NCBI GenBank assembly: GCA_019359095.1
Contig: JAHHHZ010000020.1
Coordinates: 285,129 to 349,128 of the forward strand
Length of the DNA: 64,000 nucleotides
DNA from: Pleurocapsa minor HA4230-MV1
Lineage (GTDB): Bacteria > Cyanobacteriota > Cyanobacteriia > Cyanobacteriales > Xenococcaceae
Direction: 5' to 3'
The translations under genes and the position numbers were made by a program. Below are positions 54,449 to 64,000 of this stretch, in pieces (positions within the stretch are counted from its first letter, which is position 1; every line of letters starts with the position of its first letter). The notes below the pieces were generated by a model. It saw only the letters and a list, made by a program, of their open reading frames with translations. It searched no databases and had not been told where the DNA came from.

Positions 54449-54485
54449 CTTCCTATTTCCTACTTCCTACTTCCTACTTCCTATC
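54449..54485. repeat. TAGGAAG heptamer tract forming the 3' end of modA
   Basis: Five TTCCTAC/TTCCTAT units on the top strand. Read on the complement, the modA codons AGG AAG TAG (Arg, Lys, stop) are part of the tract. It sits between the convergent tldE and modA genes. Confidence 0.75.
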
Positions 54486-55271
54486 TAATGGCGTAAAACC
54501 ATTACGTTGAAAAATAGCTTGAGCTTCCTTTGTCAAGAGAAATTGTAGGACTTGTTTAGCAGCTTGAATATTTTTGCTCTGTTTGATAATTGCCACGGGA
54601 TAAACTATTGGAGAATAGGTATTCTCTGGGGCAATAGCGACTATTTTCACCTGCTTATTGTCTAAAGCTTCTGTACGGTACACTATCCCCGCTTCAGTAT
54701 TACCTGTAGCAACATAGTTAAAAACCTGGCGAACATCTGTGCCATATATAGCCTTTGGCTTGACTTCATCAATTAGATCTAGGCTGGTTAAAATTTCTTG
54801 AGCATATTGTCCCGCAGGAACAGTAGTCGGTTCTCCCAAAGCAATCTGCTCTACTGACTCCTCGGCTAAATCAGCAAAGCTATCTATCGATTGATTATTT
54901 CTCGGCACGATCAAAACCATTTTATTCTGGGCTAAATCATGACGAGTTTGGCTCAGAAGTAATTTCTTGCTAGCTAGATGGTTCATCTGCTGTGGAGCAG
55001 CGGAAATAAACAGATCTACGGCTGCACCCTGTTCTATTTGATGTTGCAAAGAACCAGATGAACCAAAGTTAAAAACTATTTTTGCTTGAGGATGTTTTTG
55101 CTGGTAGAGAACTTTGATTTCTTCCAGTGCATTTTGCATACTGGTAGCAGCAGATATGATTATTTCTGCTTGGGGAGATTGGCGATCTGCTTCTGGAACG
55201 CAACTGCTAATTAAACCAAGGAATAGACAGTTAAAAATTAAAAACTTTTGAATTCCGCTATTTATGCCCAC
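54474..55271 (-). CDS. modA: Molybdate ABC transporter substrate-binding lipoprotein ModA
   Basis: 265 residues. A lipoprotein signal (FLIFNCLFLGLISSC, lipidated C24) precedes the periplasmic binding fold: IIISAATSMQNALEEIKVLYQQ, FNFGSSGSLQHQIEQGAAVDLFISAAPQQMNHL, GEPTTVPAGQYAQEIL and GNTEAGIVYRTEAL. The Ser residues in SAATSM and SSGSL are the usual oxyanion ligands. It binds molybdate or tungstate outside the membrane. The permease and ATPase (modB, modC) are not adjacent. The last two residues and stop are encoded by heptamer repeat units. Confidence 0.9.
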   Translation of the reverse strand: MGINSGIQKFLIFNCLFLGLISSCVPEADRQSPQAEIIISAATSMQNALEEIKVLYQQKHPQAKIVFNFGSSGSLQHQIEQGAAVDLFISAAPQQMNHLASKKLLLSQTRHDLAQNKMVLIVPRNNQSIDSFADLAEESVEQIALGEPTTVPAGQYAQEILTSLDLIDEVKPKAIYGTDVRQVFNYVATGNTEAGIVYRTEALDNKQVKIVAIAPENTYSPIVYPVAIIKQSKNIQAAKQVLQFLLTKEAQAIFQRNGFTPLDRK

Positions 55272-55350
55272 GGTAATTAATAAAAGCGCCAGGTTGTTAA
55301 AAGCTTAATTTAAATTAGACCTGGAAACGAGTTGATCTAACTAAATATCA

Positions 55351-55450
55351 GATGATTCGGATATCACGCCTGTGTTAAGCATCCCTTATTGCTGCTGTCT
55401 TCCGACCCTGACAAGGTTCGGGCGTTAATACTGCATGAGTCCGAATCACT
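55351..55450 (-). ncRNA. ffs: Signal recognition particle RNA, small bacterial type (4.5S)
   Basis: On the complement the core reads TGTCAGGGTCGGAAGACAGC followed by AGCAATAAGGG, the conserved SRP RNA apical domain (symmetric and asymmetric loops that bind Ffh). Complementary ends GTGATTCGGA (from 55449) and TCCGAATCA (to about 55353) close a single rod of roughly 100 bases, the normal size for bacterial 4.5S RNA. The ends are approximate. It lies downstream of uppS on the same strand. Confidence 0.9.
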
Positions 55451-55489
55451 TACTAGCATAGCATATTTACTGCGATCACTAACCAGTAA

Positions 55490-56266
55490 TCATTTAACTT
55501 TACCAAAACGGCGATCGCGTTTTTGATAGGTAGCTAGAGCTTGATGAAACTCTTGACGATCAAAATCTGGCCAGAGGGTTGGAGTAACGTAGATTTCAGC
55601 ATAGGCCATTTGCCAGAGCAAGAAATTGCTAATGCGCATCTCACCGCTAGTCCGAATCAACAAGTCAGGGTGAGGAATGCCTTGAGTGTATAAATGTTGT
55701 TCAAATAATTCTTCGTTGATTTGAGCAGGTTTTAAGTACCCATGTTCTACTTTCAAGGCGATCGCTTGACAAGCCTGAATAATTTCATGTCTACCACCGT
55801 AGTTAGTCGCTACAGTAAACTGAATGCCCTGATTATTTTTGGTATCTTCCATCGAGCGATCGATTTCTTCGCGCAGGGAAGCGGGTAAATCTAGTAAATT
55901 GCCGACAAAGCGAATTCGGACATTTTCGGCCTTCATTTCCTGCAATTCTCGTCGCAATACCCGTTCAAATAGGGTCATGAGAAACTGGACTTCACCGTGA
56001 GGTCTACCCCAATTCTCCGTCGAAAAGGCGTAGGCAGTTAGAGCAGGAATACCCCAATCTTTACAACAGCGTAATAAATCTTTAAGCGCATCTACACCCT
56101 TCTGATGACCAATGATTCGGGGTTTGCCCTGGTTTTTAGCCCAACGACCATTCCCATCCATAATCACCGCTACGTGCTGTGGGAGACGGTCTTTACTCAA
56201 ATCCATAGGTAACTGCTGCAAAATGACTGACTCTACGCTCATTGTTTGACACTGAACATTTAACAT
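55490..56266 (-). CDS. uppS: Isoprenyl transferase (undecaprenyl diphosphate synthase)
   Basis: 258 residues as drawn; a start at the ATG at 56242 ([15 protein letters not shown]) is equally possible. Cis-prenyltransferase motifs are complete: [21 protein letters not shown] (catalytic Asp), [21 protein letters not shown] and [35 protein letters not shown]. It condenses isopentenyl diphosphate on farnesyl diphosphate to build the lipid carrier for peptidoglycan and polysaccharides, which the 43-52 kb glycan locus would also use. It follows cdaA by 76 bases on the same strand. Confidence 0.95.
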   Translation of the reverse strand: MLNVQCQTMSVESVILQQLPMDLSKDRLPQHVAVIMDGNGRWAKNQGKPRIIGHQKGVDALKDLLRCCKDWGIPALTAYAFSTENWGRPHGEVQFLMTLFERVLRRELQEMKAENVRIRFVGNLLDLPASLREEIDRSMEDTKNNQGIQFTVATNYGGRHEIIQACQAIALKVEHGYLKPAQINEELFEQHLYTQGIPHPDLLIRTSGEMRISNFLLWQMAYAEIYVTPTLWPDFDRQEFHQALATYQKRDRRFGKVK

Positions 56267-56342
56267 CGACCACTAAGCATTAAATCTTTTAAATTAATCG
56301 GCGAATTAATCGACTTAAAATTTACGCTCAATTAATAAATGA

Positions 56343-57260
56343 TTAATGCTTTTTGCGAGAATTAGAGGGCCAGAAACGCAAAACGCGCTCTAGCAAAACC
56401 TTTCCTTGAAATCCAATTTTGCGACTAAGACGCACGGCATCTCCTTCAGCTATTGGGGCAAATCTTTCTCGTAATAGCTCTTTTAGTTTACTACTGGTTA
56501 GGGGTCTATTTAACGTTCCTCTTTCCGCTAGAGAAATTGAGCCTGTTTCTTCCGAGACGACGATACATAGACATTTCTCTACTCGTTCCGTAATTCCCAT
56601 TGCTGCACGATGACGAGTTCCTAACTGGCGGGAGGCGGTACGCTCTGAAAGAGGCAAAATTGCTGCTGCTGCCAAAATTCTTGAGCCACTGATGACTACT
56701 GCGCCATCGTGTAGCAAGGTAGTAGTCTGAAAAATAGTTTGTAGCAGTTCCTTAGAAACCTCTGCATTTAAAATAACCCCCACAGAAACATAATCTTCGT
56801 CTTCTAAAGATCCAGTGGTTTCCATTAAGATCAGCGCCCCTGTACGGTTTTGCGATAGTTCTTTTACCGCCTCAACAATGCGATCGATCACGCTATCAGG
56901 CTGAGTTTTTGGTCGACCAGATCCTTGAAATAGTTTTAAGACTTCACCTCGCCCAATTTGCTCCAGTAGACGGCGAAATTGGGACTGAAAAATGACTGCC
57001 ATAGCAACAGCCGAACCTAGCACTAATTTTTCCAGTAAAAACTTAAGTAACTGTAGCTTTAATTGTCCACTGACTACAGTTGCCAACATTAAGACAATAA
57101 AACCCCTGACCATCCATAGGCTACGACGTTCTCCTTCGCCAATAATTAACAGCAGGGCATAACTTAGGATTAAGACTAAGCCCAAATCGATGATGTTAAT
57201 TAAATCTGGCAACTGAGGAAAAATCTGGTTTAAGTCAGGAACCAAACCCGACAATGACAT
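56343..57260 (-). CDS. cdaA: Diadenylate cyclase CdaA
   Basis: 305 residues from the ATG at 57260; a longer frame to 57329 adds an unlikely extension. There are three N-terminal membrane helices (20-95), then the DAC domain. The catalytic DGA is at 185-187 (TLLHDGAVVI) and RHR at 216-218 (GTRHRAAMGI), so the site that converts two ATP to cyclic di-AMP is intact. The order lysA-cdaA-uppS on one strand recurs in cyanobacteria as I remember. Cyclic di-AMP controls osmotic balance and day-night metabolism in this group. Confidence 0.93.
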   Translation of the reverse strand: MSLSGLVPDLNQIFPQLPDLINIIDLGLVLILSYALLLIIGEGERRSLWMVRGFIVLMLATVVSGQLKLQLLKFLLEKLVLGSAVAMAVIFQSQFRRLLEQIGRGEVLKLFQGSGRPKTQPDSVIDRIVEAVKELSQNRTGALILMETTGSLEDEDYVSVGVILNAEVSKELLQTIFQTTTLLHDGAVVISGSRILAAAAILPLSERTASRQLGTRHRAAMGITERVEKCLCIVVSEETGSISLAERGTLNRPLTSSKLKELLRERFAPIAEGDAVRLSRKIGFQGKVLLERVLRFWPSNSRKKH

Positions 57261-57383
57261 TATTTTAGTTGCTCGGCTATGAGTGATTAAGGTATTGAGA
57301 CAAACCTGGATCAAGATACTGAATGACAATAAGGAATCTGGTCAACCAGCCACTATGATAGTAGGCTGGCTTTTATACTAAAT

Positions 57384-58865
57384 TTATTGACGTTTTACCA
57401 GTCTCTCGGGCAGGCGATCGCGTTCGATTAGATTATGATAGGTTTCACGCTCAATGATTAAATTGGCTTCTCCTTCACAAACTACCACTGCTGCTGGTCT
57501 ACCGATACGATTATAGTTTGACGCCATGCTGTAATTGTACGCCCCCGTATCCAGGACTACTAATATATCTCCTGGTTCGGTTTTTGGTAAGGTCGCTTGC
57601 TTAATTACCACATCTCCAGATTCGCAATGTTTTCCTGCTACTGTAACTTCTTCGGTTAGAGGCTCAGACATACGGTTAGCAATTACAGCGCGATATACAG
57701 ACTGGTAGGTAATTGGACGAGGATTATCCGACATTCCCCCATCTACCGCCACATAAGTATGAAAATTGGGAATTTCTTTGCGACTGCCAACGGTGTATGC
57801 TGTGACACAAGCTGAACCAATTAAAGATCTGCCAGGTTCTGCAATTAGTCTAGGCAAGGGTAAATCCGCTTCACTACAGGCTTTTTCTACTGCTTGACTG
57901 ACTGCCTTGACCCATTCTGAAATACTTGGAGGATCGTCTGATTCTGTATAACAAATACCCAAGCCACCACCAACGTTAAGAGTTGTTACAGGCAAGCCAT
58001 AACCCTGAGCTTTTTTCAGCCACTCTACTAATACCCCTGCTAAATCTTGGTGTGGTTGACGTTCAAAAATTTGTGAACCGATATGGGCATGTAGACCAAT
58101 GCAGCTAATACTTGTCTGTTGAGCGAGATAGGTAAATACTTCTTCTAGTTGATTAGGATCGAAGCCGAACTTACTATCTAAATGTCCTGTGCGAATATAT
58201 TCGTGAGTATGACACTCAATTCCTGGAGTCAGACGCACCATAATAGGAACTGGTTGCGAACTTTCTTGATGAGCATTCCCTTGCCCTAAAGGACTAACTT
58301 CGTGTCGCGCCTTTCGGCGACGCGGGGTCTCATCGCTTTTATCCGCAGCTATTTGCGTTAAAGTTTTTAACTCTAACCAGTTATCAACCATAATCGTACA
58401 GCCTGCTTCTACCGCAAATTCCAGTTCAGCAGCCGACTTATTATTGCCGTGAAAATAAATTTTGTCTTTACTTACTCCAGCTTCGAGGGTAGTGTATAGC
58501 TCTCCCCCTGACACGACATCAAAACCTAAACCTTCACTGTCAATAATACGACATACCGCCATACAGCTCCAGGCTTTAGAGGCGTAAATAACCAAAGATT
58601 CTCCGCCATAGTAGGTAGCAAAACTATCGCGATACTGGCTGCAAGCCGTTCTGAGGGTAAACTCATCTAAAACATATAGAGGAGAACCATACTGTTCAAC
58701 CAACTGTTGCAGTTCACAATCGCCAATTTCTAGCTGATTGTGGCGATTGACTTTAGCAGTCAGAGGCATCAACTCTTGATTGGGTGAAGGAGGAATTTCG
58801 AGACTAGTGATTTGAGGAATGTAACGATGTCCCGTATTTGGTAAACTGCGATCGGTCGAAAGCAT
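57384..58865 (-). CDS. lysA: Diaminopimelate decarboxylase, with an in-frame repeat-derived insertion
   Basis: 493 residues, type III PLP fold. Visible are LVIYASKAWSCMAV with the PLP lysine, FHGNNKSAAELEFAVEAG, LHAHIGSQIFE, NVGGGLGICY, EPGRSLIGSACVT and the substrate cysteine motif GKHCESGDVV. It makes lysine from meso-diaminopimelate. Between residues about 177 and 202 there is an extra basic segment, RRRKARHEVSPLGQGNAHQE, directly before the conserved PVPIMVRLTPGIECHTHEY. Its DNA resembles the palindromic repeats at 5870-5895. The frame is unbroken, so the enzyme is probably active with a surface insert. Homologues I recall are about 465-470 residues. Confidence 0.92.
   Translation of the reverse strand: MLSTDRSLPNTGHRYIPQITSLEIPPSPNQELMPLTAKVNRHNQLEIGDCELQQLVEQYGSPLYVLDEFTLRTACSQYRDSFATYYGGESLVIYASKAWSCMAVCRIIDSEGLGFDVVSGGELYTTLEAGVSKDKIYFHGNNKSAAELEFAVEAGCTIMVDNWLELKTLTQIAADKSDETPRRRKARHEVSPLGQGNAHQESSQPVPIMVRLTPGIECHTHEYIRTGHLDSKFGFDPNQLEEVFTYLAQQTSISCIGLHAHIGSQIFERQPHQDLAGVLVEWLKKAQGYGLPVTTLNVGGGLGICYTESDDPPSISEWVKAVSQAVEKACSEADLPLPRLIAEPGRSLIGSACVTAYTVGSRKEIPNFHTYVAVDGGMSDNPRPITYQSVYRAVIANRMSEPLTEEVTVAGKHCESGDVVIKQATLPKTEPGDILVVLDTGAYNYSMASNYNRIGRPAAVVVCEGEANLIIERETYHNLIERDRLPERLVKRQ
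58258..58335. repeat. Repeat insertion inside lysA
   Basis: The top strand has GCCCTAAAGGACTAACTTCG (from 58283) followed by TGTCGCGCCTTTCGGCGACG. The stretch AGGACTAACTTCGTGTCG (58290-58307) matches AGGACTAGCTACGCGTCG (5870-5887) at 15 of 18 positions, and both continue into CCTTT. GTCGC-GCCTTTCG-GCGAC forms a hairpin. Boundaries are approximate and placed where lysA homology stops. Confidence 0.6.
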
Positions 58866-59068
58866 AGTGATATGTTGGTTAATTGATGAGTGAAATTATA
58901 AATAATTACTTATTTTAATAGTCTACAGTTGTCTAGTGCCTTTAAAGTAGATTAGCTTCTACCAAACTTGGTTATTTTTAGCTCTCTGTTTCCAAAAATT
59001 CCGATTAATTAGCTAGGTTTAGGCTAATTAGTACTTAGCTATTATTTAATTAGTTAATTGACTATTCT

Positions 59069-59629
59069 GTGAAAAAAATTGCTATAAAATTACTGACCCC
59101 TGCTGAAGTTCCAGCAATAGTAGCTTTAGACCAGATTTGTTTAGGAGGCTTGTGGACTAGGGAAGGATATTTAAGAGAAATTGACAGCGATCGCAGTACC
59201 TTGATCATTTTGCAGCTACTACATGAAAAAGCGCAGACGCAGATGATTGGCATGGCTTGTTTGTGGTCAATTGTCGAAGAGGCGCATATCACCCTGTTGG
59301 CTATTCATCCTGAGCATCGTCACCAAGGATTAGGGCAATTACTGTTAATTATTTTATTAAAAGATGCGATCGCTCGTCAGCTAGAATGGGCAACTTTAGA
59401 AGTGAATGAATACAATTTAGCTGCGCTCAATCTCTATCAAAAGTATGGTTTTCAAATTGCGGGGAAAAGAAAAAATTATTATCAACCAACAGGCGATGAT
59501 GCTCTGGTTCTTTGGCTCAAAGGCATTCAGCAAGATACTTTTAAGTCCAATCTCATTCAATGGCAACAGCATTTAAGCGATCGTCTAAGTAAAAATTCTT
59601 ACTACTTAAAGCAGACTAAATTCTGTTAA
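59069..59629 (+). CDS. rimI: Ribosomal-protein-S18-alanine N-acetyltransferase RimI-like
   Basis: 186 residues from a GTG start. GNAT fold: LTPAEVPAIVALDQICLGGLWT, IEEAHITLLAIHPEHRHQGLGQLLL (acetyl-CoA pyrophosphate loop HRHQGLG), and LEVNEYNLAALNLYQKYGFQIAGKRKNYY, the RimI-type C-terminal motif. It probably acetylates the N-terminus of ribosomal protein S18 or other proteins. The C-terminal 35 residues (GIQQDTFKSNLIQWQQHLSD) extend past the core. It diverges from lysA and is followed 100 bases later by clpC in the same direction. Confidence 0.88.
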   Translation: MKKIAIKLLTPAEVPAIVALDQICLGGLWTREGYLREIDSDRSTLIILQLLHEKAQTQMIGMACLWSIVEEAHITLLAIHPEHRHQGLGQLLLIILLKDAIARQLEWATLEVNEYNLAALNLYQKYGFQIAGKRKNYYQPTGDDALVLWLKGIQQDTFKSNLIQWQQHLSDRLSKNSYYLKQTKFC

Positions 59630-59730
59630 ATTCCCTACCGTATTTCCCCTCCATTTTAGTAGAGTCAGGAAACCAAAAGGCTGTGCTAAAATCACCAATA
59701 ATAAGGGCATAGCAGGTGGATGGAAAAGAC

Positions 59731-62202
59731 ATGTTTGAACGCTTCACAGAAAAGGCAATAAAAGTGATTATGTTAGCCCAGGAGGAAGCACGCCGTCTGG
59801 GTCATAATTTCGTAGGGACTGAACAGATTCTCTTGGGTTTAATCGGAGAGGGTACGGGAGTCGCCGCTAAGGTTCTCAAATCAATGGGAGTAAATCTAAA
59901 AGATGCTCGGATTGAAGTTGAAAAAATCATCGGGCGTGGTTCTGGTTTTGTAGCAGTAGAAATTCCCTTTACCCCAAGAGCGAAAAGGGTTCTGGAATTA
60001 TCTCTAGAAGAAGCTCGTCAATTAGGTCATAACTATATTGGTACTGAACATCTTCTTTTAGGATTAATTAGAGAAGGGGAAGGAGTTGCTGCAAGAGTCC
60101 TCGAAAACCTGGGCGTAGACTTGTCCAAAGTCCGCACCCAAGTAATTAGAATGTTAGGGGAAACTGCTGAAGTGGCTGCTGGTTCAGGCGGTACTCAAGG
60201 TAGAAATAAAACTCCTACTCTGGATGAATTTGGCTCAAATCTAACTCAGATGGCAGGGGAAGGAAAACTCGACCCTGTGGTGGGTAGACAAAAAGAAATT
60301 GAGCGAGTCATTCAAATTCTGGGTCGTCGTACCAAGAATAACCCTGTTCTCATTGGTGAACCTGGGGTTGGTAAAACGGCGATCGCTGAAGGTTTGGCAC
60401 AACGCATTGCCAATCGCGATATTCCTGATATTTTGGAAGACAAGCGAGTCGTTACTTTAGATATCGGTCTATTGGTAGCTGGGACAAAATACCGTGGTGA
60501 ATTTGAGGAACGTCTCAAGAAAATCATGGATGAAATTCGCCAAGCTGGCAATGTAATTCTGGTAATCGACGAGGTACATACTCTGATTGGTGCTGGTGCT
60601 GCCGAAGGGGCGATCGATGCTGCCAATATTCTTAAGCCAGCTTTGGCTAGGGGTGAATTGCAGTGTATCGGTGCTACCACTTTAGATGAGTACCGCAAAC
60701 ACATCGAGCGAGATGCAGCCTTAGAACGCCGTTTCCAACCTGTTCAGGTAGGTGAACCATCAGTAGATGAAACGATTGAAATTCTCTACGGTTTGCGTGA
60801 GCGTTACGAACAACACCATAAGCTAAAAATATTAGACGAAGCCTTAGAAGCAGCAGCCAAGCTGTCAGATCGTTATATTAGCGATCGCTTTTTACCCGAT
60901 AAGGCGATCGATTTAATCGATGAAGCTGGTTCTCGCGTCCGTTTGATTAATTCTCAACTTCCTCCCGCAGCTAAAGAGCTAGACAGGGAATTAAGGGAAA
61001 TCCTCAAACAAAAAGACGAGGCTGTCAGATCTCAAGATTTCGACCAGGCTGGAGAATTGCGCGATCGCGAAATGGAAATCAAAGAGCAGATCCGCACCAT
61101 TGCTTCCAATAAGAAAAATGAAGCTGACGACGGCGAAGATAATGCCAACGTTGATGCCGAGGAAATCGCCCACATCGTGGCATCTTGGACTGGAGTGCCA
61201 GTTAACAAGATTACTGAATCTGAGTCGGAAAAACTAATGCATATGGAGGACACCCTTCATCAGCGCATTATTGGACAGGAAGACGCGGTTAAAGCCACTT
61301 CTCGCGCGATCAGACGAGCTAGAGTTGGTCTCAAAAATCCTAACCGTCCCATTGCTAGTTTCATCTTTTCTGGCCCGACTGGGGTAGGTAAAACTGAGCT
61401 AACCAAAGCCTTAGCAGCTTACTTCTTTGGTTCAGAAGATGCGATGATCCGCTTGGATATGTCCGAATACATGGAACGCCATACAGTCTCAAAACTGATT
61501 GGTTCTCCTCCAGGATATGTCGGCTACAACGAAGGTGGCCAGTTAACTGAAGCAGTACGTCGTCGTCCTTATACAGTAGTATTATTCGATGAAATTGAGA
61601 AAGCTCACCCCGACATCTTCAATATGCTGTTGCAGATCTTAGAAGATGGTCGCTTAACTGATGCCAAAGGTAGAACAGTAGACTTTAAAAATACTCTGCT
61701 GATCTTGACTTCTAACATCGGTTCTAAAGTGATTGAAAAAGGTGGTGGCGGTCTTGGTTTTGAGTTTGCTGATGACCAAGCAGAAGCAAAATACAACCGT
61801 ATCCGCTCTTTAGTTAACGAAGAGTTAAAAAGCTACTTCCGTCCAGAGTTCCTTAACCGTCTTGATGAAATTATCGTCTTCCGTCAGCTAAACAAAGACG
61901 AAGTCAAAGAAATCAGCGAAATCTTGCTCAAAGAAGTGTTCCAACGCTTAACTGAGAAAGAAATTACCCTGGAAGTTAGCGATAAGTTTAAAGAACGTCT
62001 AGTAGATGAAGGATTTAATCCCGCCTACGGTGCGCGTCCTCTACGTCGAGCAATTATGCGTCTTTTAGAGGATGTTCTCGCCGAAGAGATTCTATCTGGT
62101 CGTCTGCGAGAGGGAGATACCGCTACGGTTGATATCGACGAAGAAAATAAAGTGGCGATTGTGCCTCAAAAAGAGAAAGTAGAATTACTACCTTCTTCAT
62201 AG
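59731..62202 (+). CDS. clpC: ATP-dependent Clp protease ATP-binding subunit ClpC
   Basis: 823 residues from the ATG at 59731 ([15 protein letters not shown], the family start); the GTG at 59716 is not used by homologues. Two Clp N repeats (1-145) are followed by AAA-1 with Walker A GEPGVGKT near residue 210 and [14 protein letters not shown] middle segment lies at about 415-455 ([17 protein letters not shown]), then AAA-2 with [10 protein letters not shown] near 548 and [17 protein letters not shown]. The C-terminal D2-small domain ends [15 protein letters not shown]. It unfolds substrates for ClpP/ClpR and is essential in cyanobacteria. A terminator follows. Confidence 0.97.
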   Translation: MFERFTEKAIKVIMLAQEEARRLGHNFVGTEQILLGLIGEGTGVAAKVLKSMGVNLKDARIEVEKIIGRGSGFVAVEIPFTPRAKRVLELSLEEARQLGHNYIGTEHLLLGLIREGEGVAARVLENLGVDLSKVRTQVIRMLGETAEVAAGSGGTQGRNKTPTLDEFGSNLTQMAGEGKLDPVVGRQKEIERVIQILGRRTKNNPVLIGEPGVGKTAIAEGLAQRIANRDIPDILEDKRVVTLDIGLLVAGTKYRGEFEERLKKIMDEIRQAGNVILVIDEVHTLIGAGAAEGAIDAANILKPALARGELQCIGATTLDEYRKHIERDAALERRFQPVQVGEPSVDETIEILYGLRERYEQHHKLKILDEALEAAAKLSDRYISDRFLPDKAIDLIDEAGSRVRLINSQLPPAAKELDRELREILKQKDEAVRSQDFDQAGELRDREMEIKEQIRTIASNKKNEADDGEDNANVDAEEIAHIVASWTGVPVNKITESESEKLMHMEDTLHQRIIGQEDAVKATSRAIRRARVGLKNPNRPIASFIFSGPTGVGKTELTKALAAYFFGSEDAMIRLDMSEYMERHTVSKLIGSPPGYVGYNEGGQLTEAVRRRPYTVVLFDEIEKAHPDIFNMLLQILEDGRLTDAKGRTVDFKNTLLILTSNIGSKVIEKGGGGLGFEFADDQAEAKYNRIRSLVNEELKSYFRPEFLNRLDEIIVFRQLNKDEVKEISEILLKEVFQRLTEKEITLEVSDKFKERLVDEGFNPAYGARPLRRAIMRLLEDVLAEEILSGRLREGDTATVDIDEENKVAIVPQKEKVELLPSS

Positions 62203-62233
62203 TCAATCAATCATAATTAAATTATTTAATTAG

Positions 62234-62263
62234 GTAGAGATCTTACAAGCTCTACTTTTTTTT
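62234..62263 (+). terminator. Rho-independent terminator of clpC
   Basis: Stem GTAGAG (62234-62239) with CTCTAC (62250-62255), a loop of ten bases, then eight T residues (62256-62263). It begins about 30 bases past the clpC stop. Confidence 0.85.
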
Positions 62264-62297
62264 GCCTAATTCCCGTCTATTTTGCCACTCAACAATA

Positions 62298-62397
62298 TAT
62301 AGCCATACGTAAAAATGTTAGGACATTTTTGAAATATTACTTCCTATTTCCTATTTCCTACCTCCTAATGTCCTAATCTAACTTTGTACGGCTATAA
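62298..62397. repeat. Palindromic repeat with TTCCTAT heptamer core (family B, intact copy)
   Basis: The left end TATAGCCATACG with inner TGTTAGGACA mirrors the right end TGTCCTAATC with TTTGTACGGCTATA. About 20 of 28 positions agree in the inverted comparison. The core (62339-62368) is TTCCTAT/TTCCTAC units. The right end sequence recurs at 5946-5975. It lies between the convergent clpC and psbC genes. Confidence 0.7.
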
Positions 62398-62429
62398 ATA
62401 AGCCCCCACCAGATGGCAGAGGCTTATTT
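62396..62429 (-). terminator. Putative terminator hairpin of psbDC
   Basis: Arms AAATAAGCC (62396-62404) and GGCTTATTT (62421-62429) form a nine-base stem with a G/C-rich interior (CACCAGATGGCAGA). It is about 48 bases beyond the psbC stop. The flanking AT bases give a bidirectional appearance. Confidence 0.7.
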
Positions 62430-62476
62430 ACTTATTTGCTTATACGCTGGATGAACTAATTAACTGTATAAAGTTA

Positions 62477-64000
<1,524 letters not shown>

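Noticed and set aside
60312..60704. 130-codon complement frame inside clpC
   Set aside because: Antisense shadow of the AAA-1 region caused by codon bias. ClpC itself is certain.

Overview
The window is a chromosomal segment of a cyanobacterium. The evidence is psbD/psbC (photosystem II D2 and CP43), the plant/cyanobacterial division gene ftn2, a DUF1517 protein, a UPF0182 protein, a cryptochrome-DASH, GlcD, ClpC, and many copies of the HIP1 octamer GCGATCGC. Gene density is ordinary. No tRNA, rRNA, transposase or phage gene was seen, and one SRP RNA was found. Nothing fixes the genus; a unicellular or baeocyte-forming marine-type cyanobacterium is only a guess.

Layout. 1-5.4 kb: tRNA modification (mnmG), a hopanoid-type epimerase, a cupin, fused pyrF-pyrE and a MOSC protein. 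6-14.7 kb: queE, amylosucrase, the NAD regulator nrtR beside nadE, an orphan sugar-ABC permease, a lipoprotein nuclease and an inositol-phosphatase-like gene. 14.8-17.1 kb: a caspase-like CHAT protein followed by a TPR protein. Both carry the same short QIGQAG(G/D)NL motif; this is the best candidate for an undescribed two-gene signalling or immunity module. 17-26.6 kb: DUF1517, a DnaJ-TPR protein, hisZ, a Uma2 nuclease, glcD, a succinate-semialdehyde dehydrogenase and a Crp-like regulator. 26.6-30.9 kb: a response regulator with a membrane tail, a DUF938 methyltransferase, cry-DASH and smpB. 31-37.5 kb: a division neighbourhood with minCDE and ftn2 around a DUF1537 kinase. 37.6-43 kb: cysE, tldD and UPF0182. 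43.4-51.8 kb: a seven-gene surface-glycan locus (two GT2, sulfotransferase, flippase-like, two paralogous GT-C-like membrane proteins around an FkbM methyltransferase). 52-64 kb: pdhB, tldE (partner of tldD), modA, SRP RNA, uppS-cdaA-lysA, rimI, clpC and psbDC.

The intergenic DNA is unusually structured. Most larger gaps hold heptanucleotide tandem repeats. Many of these are the core of short imperfect palindromes with distinct terminal inverted repeats (at least five families). One clean 134-bp MITE-like element has 11-bp terminal repeats and a 10-bp target duplication. Heptamer tracts are concentrated between convergent genes and in several cases supply the stop codon. A member of another palindromic repeat family appears to have inserted in frame into lysA.
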